NCBI GenBank assembly: GCA_002385605.1 | Contig: DGDU01000014.1 | Coordinates: 790 to 22,188 of the forward strand | From: Christensenella sp. UBA3944 | Lineage (GTDB): Bacteria > Bacillota > Clostridia > Christensenellales > DTU072 | Direction of reading: 5' to 3' | DNA: 21,399 nucleotides | Shown: in pieces, positions 1 to 6,404 of the stretch | Numbering within the stretch: the stretch's first letter is position 1 | How the letters are laid out: each line of letters begins with the position of its first letter | Translations under genes and position numbers: made by a program | Notes under the pieces: model-generated | What the model was told of the DNA's origin: nothing | The model's database searches: none | What the model saw: only the letters and a program-made list of their open reading frames with translations

Positions 1-98
1 CACTCTTCCGAGTGCGCGCAAATGTGCTCTACGGGCGTCGAGAGCGGCAGGTTTGCCGAAATATAGTTTACTCCCCTTAATAATTCCTTAAGTGTCAC
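1..98 (-). CDS. murE: MurE, UDP-MurNAc-tripeptide synthetase (N-terminal fragment)
   Basis: Only the first 32 codons lie in the window; the gene runs off the left edge. It starts with GTG at 98-96, eight bases after a strong AAGGAGG ribosome binding site, and reads MTLKELLRGVNYISANL, followed by a PVEHICAHSEE stretch. A short leucine-rich start like this fits the N-terminal UDP-MurNAc-binding domain of MurE. MurE is a cytoplasmic ligase that adds the third residue (diaminopimelate or lysine) to UDP-MurNAc-L-Ala-D-Glu. The fragment is too short to show ATP-binding or substrate-specificity motifs. The call therefore rests mostly on position: in Firmicutes the gene after the mra-cluster PBP is usually murE. 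MurF is the main alternative. Confidence 0.7.
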   Translation of the reverse strand, partial: MTLKELLRGVNYISANLPLSTPVEHICAHSEE

Positions 99-136
99 AA
101 TTTTACCCTCCTTTTCGCAAGCAATTTATACTTTAT

Positions 137-1993
137 CTAGCCTATTTCCAATACAGCCACGCTCTTGGCGGATACATACACCCCCGCGGCGGGCGTCTGC
201 CTTACAACGATGCCCTCCTCTCCTGCTATTTCCACAAATATCTTAAGCTTTGTAAGCTCGGCGTTGGCTTGCTGCGGCGTCATGCCTATAAGATTGGGCA
301 TTATAAATGTTTCGACGGGTTCGGGGGTGACGGCGGGGCTTATATTTTTATAGGCGAATATCCCCCTGAAGATATCGCCTACATACGGCGCGGCGACGAT
401 GCTTCCATAGTACAGCCCCTGCGGCTCGTCCACTACCATAAGGACGATATATTCGGGATCGTCCGCGGGGGCAAAGCCGATAAATGTCGAGGTGTATTTG
501 CCCCTTGCTATAACGCCGTTTATGTATTTTTGGGCGGTGCCTGTCTTGCCGCCGATGCGGTATCCCGCCACAGACGCGTTACGCCCGCTTCCGTTTGTTA
601 CAACGGACTCCAGCACATCCCGCATTGTTGCCGAGGTTGTTTCGCTTATAACACCCTTTTTTACGGACGGTGCATTTTTGACGATAATTTTACCGCTTGT
701 ATCCTCTACCCTGTCCAGAATGTAGGGCGTAACGAGGTTTCCGCCGTTTACCACAGCCGCCGCGCTTCTTAAAAGCGCTATGGGCGTTACGGCTATCGCC
801 TGCCCGAACCCTATGCGGGCAAGGTCTACGGGCTTGACATCGGCCCGGGGGATAAGAAGCCCCTTGCCTTCGCCGCTGAAGTCTATGCCTGTTTTTTCGT
901 TTAGGCCGAATTTATAAATGTAATCGTAAAATCTGTTTGAGCCTATTTTTAAGGCGGTATCCATAAAGAGGCAGTTGCAGGAGTTCTGCACGCCCTCGTA
1001 AAACTTCTGGCTTCCGTGCCCAATCGTTTTCCAGCACCTTATTTTCTGCCCGTCTACCATACGGTATCCCGGGCAGTAGCAGGCGGTGTTTACGCTTATT
1101 GCGCCCGTTTCGAGCCCGATAGCGGCCGTAAGGATCTTGAATGTCGAGCCCGGCTCGAATACATTGCTTATTAATGTGGATTTGGAATAAGAGAAAAGCT
1201 CGGCTATGTTGTCGCGGGGCACATTGTTCAAATCAAAAGAGGGAGCCTGCGCCATGGCGTAGATTTCCCCCGTTTTGGCGTTCATTACAATTGCCGACGC
1301 GCCCAATGCCTTATGGTTTATCATCGCGGCATCCACCGCCTTTTCGGCGAAGGATTGAATATAATAATCCAAAGTTAAATAAACGCTGTTGCCCTTTTTG
1401 CCCGCCACATACCTCGTGACGCCCGTATCAAGCTCCCTGCCCACGAGGTCGGTTTCGGTAAGAAGATACCCGTCGGTTCCCGATAGATACTTGTCGTAGT
1501 ACGCCTCCACACCCGTCTGCCCCTGCGCGTCTAAGTTGGTAAAGCCAAGTATCTGTGTCATAAAATCTCCGTAAGGGTAAACCCGCGATATTGTCTGCGA
1601 ATAATAAAGCCCCGTTGCCTCAGAGTTATACAGCTTAAGCATTTCCTCTTTGGTGACTTTTTTCGCTATCGTGATTTCGGAGATTCTCGAGTGAAGCTTG
1701 CTATAAACGGTTTCTTTGTCCAGCCCCAGCGTTTCGGCAAGTATTGAGGCGGTTTTCGCTTTGTTCGAAACCGACATAGGTCGGGCGTAAACGGTGTAAA
1801 CGGTTTCGCTGTCGGCCAGAAGTACGCCGTTTCTGTCGTAAATCTCACCCCTTTCCGCCTGCAAAGGGACATCGCGCATCCATTGCTCCATCGCCTTTGC
1901 CTGCAGATCGGATGAGGTTATAACCTCGATATATATAAGCCTGCCTATAAGCGCGGCAAACAAAAAGGCCGCCAGCATTATTACCGCCAGCAA
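137..1993 (-). CDS. spoVD/ftsI: Class B penicillin-binding protein with one PASTA domain (SpoVD/FtsI type)
   Basis: This is a D,D-transpeptidase that cross-links septal (FtsI/PBP2B) or spore-cortex (SpoVD) peptidoglycan, anchored in the membrane with its catalytic domain outside. Residues 1-24 form the membrane anchor, followed by the PBP dimerisation domain (RGEIYDRNG near 48-56). The three active-site motifs are present: STFK at 283-286, SCN at 338-340 and KTG at 483-485. One PASTA domain fills about 560-618; the single copy recalls SpoVD more than the two-PASTA PBP2B of Bacillus, but this is not decisive. The TTG start at 1993 has an AAAGGA sequence upstream, yet the same frame continues upstream with codons for QQRKR, matching the basic RKRLL start typical of SpoVD. 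The true start may therefore be a rare ATC at 2029. It lies between the ftsL-slot gene and murE in the mra operon. Confidence 0.93.
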   Translation of the reverse strand: MLAVIMLAAFLFAALIGRLIYIEVITSSDLQAKAMEQWMRDVPLQAERGEIYDRNGVLLADSETVYTVYARPMSVSNKAKTASILAETLGLDKETVYSKLHSRISEITIAKKVTKEEMLKLYNSEATGLYYSQTISRVYPYGDFMTQILGFTNLDAQGQTGVEAYYDKYLSGTDGYLLTETDLVGRELDTGVTRYVAGKKGNSVYLTLDYYIQSFAEKAVDAAMINHKALGASAIVMNAKTGEIYAMAQAPSFDLNNVPRDNIAELFSYSKSTLISNVFEPGSTFKILTAAIGLETGAISVNTACYCPGYRMVDGQKIRCWKTIGHGSQKFYEGVQNSCNCLFMDTALKIGSNRFYDYIYKFGLNEKTGIDFSGEGKGLLIPRADVKPVDLARIGFGQAIAVTPIALLRSAAAVVNGGNLVTPYILDRVEDTSGKIIVKNAPSVKKGVISETTSATMRDVLESVVTNGSGRNASVAGYRIGGKTGTAQKYINGVIARGKYTSTFIGFAPADDPEYIVLMVVDEPQGLYYGSIVAAPYVGDIFRGIFAYKNISPAVTPEPVETFIMPNLIGMTPQQANAELTKLKIFVEIAGEEGIVVRQTPAAGVYVSAKSVAVLEIG

Positions 1994-2039
1994 CCTTTTC
2001 CTTTGTTGGTAATGAGTGAATTGGTTGATTTTTGGCTAC

Positions 2040-2726
2040 CTACCCGTTGCTTAGTCCGTCCAGCAACTTGTCGAACCCGTTATTGGATCCCTGCGCGCCG
2101 TCTGAGGGAATGTCCATGGGCGAAATCACCCCTTGGGCGTCCTCGCTACCCGAACTGGCGTCGGCTCTGGGCGGCGCGGTAACGCTGTTTACGGCTAGTA
2201 TAATAGATGCAACGAGCGCCACTACAAGAACATAAACCGCTACAAAAATTTTTCCGTTTTTGGAAAGCCTGCGGGCCTCCCTCTTTGCTGGAGCTGCAGC
2301 TATCGCAGCGCCTGCGAAAGCGGGCGCAGTTTTAGAGTACCTTTTTTGATAAAATGTTTCCTTATCCATAAGCTCTCCCGGCTCGGTACGGTTGAGCTGC
2401 TCGAGGAGATAGCTTTTATATTCGTTATCGATGTTGTCGGTATGATATACTACGCTTTCTTCCTTTTGGTCTACCGTTTTTTGTTCTTTGGGAGCCTTAC
2501 CGAATATTTTGTGGAATTTCTCCTTAATCTTTACCCCATCGTCCGCCCTGCATTCGGGTTCTATGCTACGGTCGGAAACAACAGGCTTATAATCGCAAAG
2601 GTATCTTTGCTGCTTCTTCTTTTCCATGAACAAATCATAAGCGGTCAGCTCTTGGGCATCCCTGTGCTTCTTGTCAAAGATTTTGTTGCTTACCGCAGCC
2701 GCAACATCCCTTCTTAAAGTAACCAT
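2040..2726 (-). CDS. Single-pass membrane protein in the ftsL position, atypical architecture
   Basis: This 228-aa protein sits exactly where ftsL normally lies, between rsmH and the PBP gene, with a good AAGGAGG site before its ATG. It does not look like a normal FtsL. About 158 residues come first, highly charged and rich in Lys, Glu and Gln, followed by an Ala-rich stretch (137-147) and a basic KREARR patch. One membrane helix follows at about 159-181, and then only 47 Gly/Ser/Asp-rich residues with no heptad pattern. FtsL and DivIC have a short cytoplasmic tail and an extracellular coiled coil. By the positive-inside rule the long part here is cytoplasmic. A role in divisome assembly is inferred from position only; I do not recognise the family from sequence. 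Confidence 0.75.
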   Translation of the reverse strand: MVTLRRDVAAAVSNKIFDKKHRDAQELTAYDLFMEKKKQQRYLCDYKPVVSDRSIEPECRADDGVKIKEKFHKIFGKAPKEQKTVDQKEESVVYHTDNIDNEYKSYLLEQLNRTEPGELMDKETFYQKRYSKTAPAFAGAAIAAAPAKREARRLSKNGKIFVAVYVLVVALVASIILAVNSVTAPPRADASSGSEDAQGVISPMDIPSDGAQGSNNGFDKLLDGLSNG

Positions 2727-2740
2727 TGTTTCCTCCTTAT

Positions 2741-3670
2741 TTATTTTTTCTCTATTATCCTTAACTTCGCGCTTTCCGCCCTCTTATTGCGGATAAGCTC
2801 TTCCTTGCTTGCTTCTATCGGTTTTTTTGTAAGTATCTTTATTTCGCTTACCTTGCCGCAAGTGCAGACGGGCATATTCTTGTCGCATACGCAGGAGGCC
2901 TCGAGATTCTTAAAGCAGGTTTTAATTATTCTGTCCTCCAGCGAATGGAAGGTAATTACGCACATCCTTCCGCCGGCTTTAAGCCTTCTCGCCATCCCCT
3001 CGACCGCCTGATACAGCCCGTTAAGCTCGCCGTTTACCTCAATCCTGAGCGCCTGAAACACTCTCTTTGCGGGGTGCCCTAGCTTAAATCCTAAGGGGTA
3101 GCCCTCGGCTATTAGCGAGGCGAGCTCTAAAGTGGTTTCAATGGGCTTTTTTGCCCTCGCTTTTACGATATCGGAAGCTATCTTTCTCGCGAACCTCTCC
3201 TCTCCGTACTCGGTGAAAATTCTCACCAGCTCCCTTTCGGGGTAGGTGTTTACCACATCCCCTGCCGTGATGCCGCCGCTTCTGTCCATCCTCATATCCA
3301 AAGGCGCGTCCTTTGTGTAAGAGAAGCCTCTTTCGGCGGTGTCTATCTGGTAAGAGCTTACGCCGAGATCCAGAAGTATGCCGTCCACTTTATCGATATT
3401 TAATTCGTCAAGGTGCTTTTCTATATTCTTGTAATCGTCGTGTATAAAAGTTACTTTTTCGGCTAGGCTTCCCAGCTTTTGCCCGGCGGCTTCTATCGCC
3501 TCTGTATCCAGGTCGTTTGCTATAAGCCTTCCCGTCGTAAGCATCCCCGCTATTCCCGCGGAGTGCCCTCCTCCGCCCAGCGTGCCGTCTACATATATTC
3601 CGTCCGGTTTTATGTTCAGCCCCTCTATAACTTCGTCATAGAGCACGGGGATATGCACGAATTCTGTCAT
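2741..3670 (-). CDS. rsmH: RsmH, 16S rRNA (cytosine-1402-N4)-methyltransferase
   Basis: RsmH (MraW) uses S-adenosylmethionine to methylate N4 of C1402 in the 16S rRNA decoding centre. At 309 aa it has the usual family length. It begins with the conserved HIPVLYDEVI segment and the SAM-binding DGTLGGGGHS motif (about 28-37). DGILLDLGVSSYQID and ERGFSYTKDAPLDMRMD follow in the middle, and VITFHSLEDRIIK lies toward the C-terminus; these are family hallmarks. A CVCDKNMPVCTCG segment adds a cysteine-rich insert near the end, as in many Firmicute RsmH proteins. Its ATG overlaps the mraZ stop codon (ATGA), which indicates translational coupling. Fourteen bases separate it from the downstream ftsL-slot gene. 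Confidence 0.97.
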   Translation of the reverse strand: MTEFVHIPVLYDEVIEGLNIKPDGIYVDGTLGGGGHSAGIAGMLTTGRLIANDLDTEAIEAAGQKLGSLAEKVTFIHDDYKNIEKHLDELNIDKVDGILLDLGVSSYQIDTAERGFSYTKDAPLDMRMDRSGGITAGDVVNTYPERELVRIFTEYGEERFARKIASDIVKARAKKPIETTLELASLIAEGYPLGFKLGHPAKRVFQALRIEVNGELNGLYQAVEGMARRLKAGGRMCVITFHSLEDRIIKTCFKNLEASCVCDKNMPVCTCGKVSEIKILTKKPIEASKEELIRNKRAESAKLRIIEKK

Positions 3671-4101
3671 AGTCCGTATTTGGCGAGAAGCACTACCGCT
3701 TTATCGAAGGTATCCTGTTCGCCTATATTCTTGGCTGCGAATTTCTCTTCGCTCCAAATTTCGATGTTTTCGCCTACGCCGACGAATACAACCTTTTTGT
3801 CTATTGAGGCGTATGCCCTGCAATGCTGGGGAAGCACAAACCTTCCCTGACTGTCCTCTTCGGGCTGCTCAACCGTAGCAAGTATGCGCCTTACGGATTC
3901 CCTCGCCTCGAGGTCGGAAGCGGGTATTTGGGAGAAGGGCGCGATAAACTTCCCGAAACTCTCGGCGGGCATAATCGTAAGGCAGCCGCCGGCGCCGTAA
4001 GCGATATAAAAGTCGGCCCCCAGCTTGGCGCGAAACTTCGCGGGTATGCGCATACGGTTCTTTTCATCAAGCTGTAATGAGTGTGTGCCGAAGAACGCCA
4101 T
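3667..4101 (-). CDS. mraZ: MraZ, transcriptional regulator of the dcw cluster
   Basis: MraZ is an AbrB/SpoVT-fold DNA-binding protein that forms ring oligomers and regulates its own operon. The 144-aa product has the two expected repeats: an N-terminal LDEKNRMRIPAKFRAKLG motif and a second QGRFVLPQHCRAYA motif in the C-terminal half. The frame extends upstream to 4152, but the family start matches MAFFGTHSLQLD, so I use the ATG at 4101. An AGGAGG site lies about 13 bases upstream, a rather long spacing. It is the first gene of the operon and overlaps rsmH by four bases. Candidate MraZ boxes lie in its promoter, consistent with autoregulation. Confidence 0.96.
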   Translation of the reverse strand: MAFFGTHSLQLDEKNRMRIPAKFRAKLGADFYIAYGAGGCLTIMPAESFGKFIAPFSQIPASDLEARESVRRILATVEQPEEDSQGRFVLPQHCRAYASIDKKVVFVGVGENIEIWSEEKFAAKNIGEQDTFDKAVVLLAKYGL

Positions 4102-4131
4102 CTCGCCTTTTTCTCCTCCTTTGGTGATTAT

Positions 4132-4163
4132 ATTATAACATTTATTTTCCACTTTTCTCCACC
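4132..4163 (-). promoter_or_regulatory. mraZ promoter with two MraZ-type GTGGA boxes
   Basis: Reading the minus strand, a TATAAT -10 box lies at 4137-4132, about 30 bases before the mraZ ATG. No good -35 hexamer is present at the expected distance. That region instead carries two direct repeats, GTGGAGAAAA and GTGGAAAATA, with their GTGGA cores at 4162-4158 and 4152-4148, exactly 10 bp apart. MraZ proteins are known to bind short TGG-type direct repeats about one helical turn apart upstream of their own gene. Overlap with the -35 region suggests control of RNA polymerase access. The assignment as an MraZ operator is inference from spacing, motif and position. Confidence 0.65.
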
Positions 4164-4354
4164 TGATAGGAATTTTTAATAAAATTTCATCAATTTTAGG
4201 GACAAAATTACCAAAAACCCGCCCTTTTACGACACAAAAAAGGTGGAATTATTAAACAGATGTTCGAGATTAAGAAAAAACAGAACAATACGCTTATGGC
4301 GCGGCGCTTCGGGCGGCAATCCGGATTATGTGTATTATTTTCTTAACGGAACTC

Positions 4355-4382
4355 ACAATTTATTATGCAAATGCGTATAGTA
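4355..4382 (+). promoter_or_regulatory. Possible sigma-K-type promoter of the SPOCS-like gene
   Basis: An AC dinucleotide at 4355-4356 is followed after 17 bases by CGTATAGTA (4374-4382). The sigma-K consensus is AC, 16-17 bases, CATANNNTA, so there is one mismatch in the -10 element. A sigma-A reading (TATAGT at 4376-4381) lacks a good -35. The gene has a GGAGAG ribosome binding site seven bases before its ATG. A mother-cell promoter would fit a spore-envelope product, but short motifs like this arise by chance. Confidence 0.3.
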
Positions 4383-4411
4383 ATACAACAAGAAAATTGG
4401 AGAGTTGTGTT

Positions 4412-4984
4412 ATGCCATGTAATTCAGGACTTACATACACAAACAGGCCCCAGCGGATATGTATTCTTACAAAAAGGGTGTTTGACGCGTGTATTCAGCA
4501 GCGCAGGCTGGACGAGCAGCTGTTCGTAAACTTTCCCGAACCCGCGGAAACCTTTGTCGAGGTTATAAGCGACGGGACAAGCATAATTTCCGACCTCACT
4601 ATTACGCCTACTAACACGGCGGGCTGCTCGAGGGTTAGGTTTACCCAAACAATCCCGCTGCAGGTGGTGGCGCAAAACGCCAACGGCGACCCCGTGGTGG
4701 GCACCACGCAGGTGGTACTTAACCAGGATTTATTGATGAGAGTGCCCCGTGATTCTCTCGTGCCCGCCGAGGTTTCGGTGACTACAAATGTCAGTGGGTT
4801 TCTGGGAAGCCTCGAAGATAACATCCTTACCATCACGCTTTGCACTACCATAATAGTAAGGATTGTCGCCGATGTCGATATCGTAATTAACACCTGCGGC
4901 TTTATTAACTTGCCGCCCTGCAACAACTACTCGGAGGATGTCTGCTCGGCCGCTTTCGCCATGCCTATATACCCTACGCGTTAA
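4412..4984 (+). CDS. SPOCS/DUF3794-like beta-rich protein, putative spore-envelope component
   Basis: This 190-aa protein has no signal peptide or membrane helix and is rich in Val, Thr, Ile and Asn, as expected for an all-beta fold. It opens with a short Cys-containing segment (RICILTKRVFDACIQQRR). The rest resembles SPOCS (DUF3794) domain proteins: VRFTQTIPLQVVAQNANGD, then QDLLMRVPRDSL, VTTNVSG, and a strongly beta ITLCTTIIVRIVADVDIVI run. It ends with a Cys-containing LPPCNNYSEDVC tail. SPOCS domains occur in spore cortex and coat morphogenesis proteins. The start is set at the ATG at 4412 because of the GGAGAG site; the frame extends upstream to 4328 without one. It is a single gene, divergent from mraZ. 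The family call is from remembered patterns; the function is inferred. Confidence 0.55.
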   Translation: MPCNSGLTYTNRPQRICILTKRVFDACIQQRRLDEQLFVNFPEPAETFVEVISDGTSIISDLTITPTNTAGCSRVRFTQTIPLQVVAQNANGDPVVGTTQVVLNQDLLMRVPRDSLVPAEVSVTTNVSGFLGSLEDNILTITLCTTIIVRIVADVDIVINTCGFINLPPCNNYSEDVCSAAFAMPIYPTR

Positions 4985-5018
4985 ACAATCCGAATTATAC
5001 ATATCGAAGGTTGCCCGC

Positions 5019-5047
5019 TTGTAAAAGGCGCCATTTTATGGTAACAT
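5019..5047 (+). promoter_or_regulatory. Promoter of the metallophosphoesterase gene, predicted leaderless transcript
   Basis: TTGTAA (5019-5024), a 17-base spacer, then TAACAT (5042-5047) with a TGG extended -10 in front of it. Only six bases separate the -10 box from the ATG at 5054, so transcription should start at or next to the A of the start codon. No Shine-Dalgarno sequence is present. Confidence 0.55.
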
Positions 5048-5053
5048 AATAAT

Positions 5054-5752
5054 ATGAATGTATACGCAATAAGCGACCTTCATTTATCCTCGGGCGACGA
5101 CAAGCCGATGGACATCTTCGGAGCCGTTTGGGCGGACTATTGGCAACATATTTGCGCCGATTGGGATACCAAAGTTAAAGATGATGATATTGTGTTAATA
5201 CCCGGAGATATCTCGTGGGCTATGAAGCTGGACGGGGCTCTTCTTGATATGCAAATGATAGACGCCCTTAAAGGCATTAAGGTAATCACGAGGGGCAACC
5301 ACGACTACTGGTGGGAGAGCATATCCAAGCTTCGGGCTAAGCTTCCGCCTACAATTAAATCCATCCAAAACGACGCCATAAGGATAGGCGATTTTGTCAT
5401 TTGCGGGACAAGGGGCTGGACGGTGCCCGAGGCGGGGCTGAAATCCACTCCAGAGGATATAAAGCTATATGAGCGCGAAAAAATAAGGCTGGACATGAGC
5501 CTTAAAGCCGCCGACGGTATAAGGCAGGAAGGCGACAGGCTTATTGTCATGATGCACTTCCCGCCCTTCAACTCCAGGCTGGAAGATTCGGACTTTACAA
5601 GGCTTATAGACGCGCACAAAGCCGACGCCGTTGTATACGGGCACCTGCATGGCACAGCGTCCAGAGCTGTCCTTAAAACAGAAAAAAGGGGTATACCCTA
5701 TTATCTTACTTCCTGCGATCTGGTCGGGAATAAATTGGTGCAAATTTTTTAG
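5054..5752 (+). CDS. Calcineurin-like metallophosphoesterase (COG1768 type)
   Basis: A 232-aa cytoplasmic metal-dependent phosphoesterase. The complete two-metal signature is visible: DLH (Asp8, His10), GDISW (Asp52), GNHDYWW (Asn82, His83), a MMHFPPF histidine and the closing GHLHG. DYWWESI after the NHD motif and the overall length fit the predicted phosphohydrolase group COG1768, which I do not know to have an established substrate. It stands alone on the plus strand between the SPOCS-like gene and the convergent ysxC. Its start is fixed by the MNVYAISDLHLS homology. The upstream bases contain no ribosome binding site but do contain a promoter ending six bases before the ATG. Confidence 0.9.
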   Translation: MNVYAISDLHLSSGDDKPMDIFGAVWADYWQHICADWDTKVKDDDIVLIPGDISWAMKLDGALLDMQMIDALKGIKVITRGNHDYWWESISKLRAKLPPTIKSIQNDAIRIGDFVICGTRGWTVPEAGLKSTPEDIKLYEREKIRLDMSLKAADGIRQEGDRLIVMMHFPPFNSRLEDSDFTRLIDAHKADAVVYGHLHGTASRAVLKTEKRGIPYYLTSCDLVGNKLVQIF

Positions 5753-5755
5753 AAA

Positions 5756-5770
5756 AAGAGCATTCCTCTT
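5756..5770 (-). terminator. Weak candidate terminator of the tig-ysxC block
   Basis: On the minus strand, AAGAG-GAATG-CTCTT forms a 5-bp stem followed directly by further T residues. The stem is short, so this is a weak call. It lies about 50 bases beyond the ysxC stop, next to the 3' end of the convergent metallophosphoesterase gene. Confidence 0.3.
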
Positions 5771-5796
5771 AATTTATTTATAATGGAAACGCCGGT

Positions 5797-5815
5797 TCTG
5801 TGGTAATACCACAGA
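5797..5815. repeat. Perfect 8-bp inverted repeat with 3-base centre
   Basis: TCTGTGGT-AAT-ACCACAGA is a perfect palindrome in the 64-bp gap between two convergent genes, ending two bases before the ysxC stop codon. As RNA it could form a tight hairpin, but no T tract follows on either strand. As DNA, its TGGT-N3-ACCA core resembles operators of FCD-type GntR regulators. A role in transcript ends is the more economical reading. Confidence 0.45.
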
Positions 5816-5816
5816 T

Positions 5817-6404
5817 TTATTTCTGTAAGGCCAAGAGGCTTTCAATTTTGTCTAAAACGGCTTCCTTGCCGTAGCGCGTCAGAGAAGATACGGCGATTAT
5901 ATCGGCCTCCCCTACTTTGAGGCTTTGTGCGAGCGCCCTTTTCTGGTTGGCAATCTGGGATTTGGATAGCTTGTCCGCCTTAGTAGCGATTAGGACAAAC
6001 GGTTTGGCGGAGGCGTAAAGGTAGTTTATCATCATTAAGTCGTCTTTTGTGGCGGGGTGGCGGATATCCAGAAGCACAAACGCCGCGACAAGGTTTTCGG
6101 AGTGGTTCAAATACCCCTCTATCATTCCCGCCCACTTTTGCTTTTCGGCGTCGGACACACGGGCGTAGCCGTAGCCGGGAAGGTCTACAAGGGTAAACTC
6201 GCCGCCGTTAAATGAAAAGTAGTTTATAAGCCTCGTCCTTCCGGGGTCTTTTGAGGTTTTGGCGAGCTTGGAATTGTTCGCCAGCATATTAATGAATGAG
6301 GATTTGCCAACATTAGATCTGCCGCACATAACGAACTGAGGAGAGTCTATCTCCGTAAGCGCGTCGGCGGCAGATGTAATGAATTCGGCTTTTCGTATTA
6401 TCAA
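5817..6404 (-). CDS. ysxC: YsxC/EngB ribosome-biogenesis GTPase
   Basis: A 195-aa TRAFAC-class GTPase needed for assembly of the large ribosomal subunit. The G motifs are clear: GRSNVGKSS (G1, about 28-36), RTRLINYF (G2 region), DLPGYG (G3), TKAD (G4) and AVSS (G5). The DLPGYGYARVS and KQKWAGMIEGYL stretches are typical of YsxC. It starts with TTG overlapping the lon stop codon (TTGA), so it is translationally coupled to lon, as in the Bacillus tig-clpX-lon-ysxC arrangement. Length and motifs are normal for the family. Confidence 0.97.
   Translation of the reverse strand: MIIRKAEFITSAADALTEIDSPQFVMCGRSNVGKSSFINMLANNSKLAKTSKDPGRTRLINYFSFNGGEFTLVDLPGYGYARVSDAEKQKWAGMIEGYLNHSENLVAAFVLLDIRHPATKDDLMMINYLYASAKPFVLIATKADKLSKSQIANQKRALAQSLKVGEADIIAVSSLTRYGKEAVLDKIESLLALQK

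Larger units (their letters stand above)
4102..4411. other. Divergent intergenic region between mraZ and the SPOCS-like gene
   Basis: This 310-bp region holds the mraZ ribosome binding site, promoter and MraZ boxes on the minus strand, then an AT-rich stretch (about 4165-4220) with no clear structure. A LexA-like sequence lies at 4253-4266, and a possible promoter for the plus-strand gene lies at 4355-4382. I see no RNA gene, riboswitch or convincing small ORF in it. Confidence 0.6.

Noticed and set aside
92..772. 226-codon plus-strand frame opposite the PBP gene
   Set aside because: It is antisense to the PASTA and transpeptidase parts of a well-supported PBP and shows no homology features.
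4165..4225. AT-rich imperfect repeats (AATTTT/AAAATT) upstream of mraZ
   Set aside because: The repeats are short and irregular; I could not find an arrangement better than expected in AT-rich intergenic DNA.
4296..4346. Sixteen-codon ORF (MARRFGRQSGLCVLFS) before the SPOCS-like gene
   Set aside because: No ribosome binding site and no attenuator structure nearby; most likely chance.
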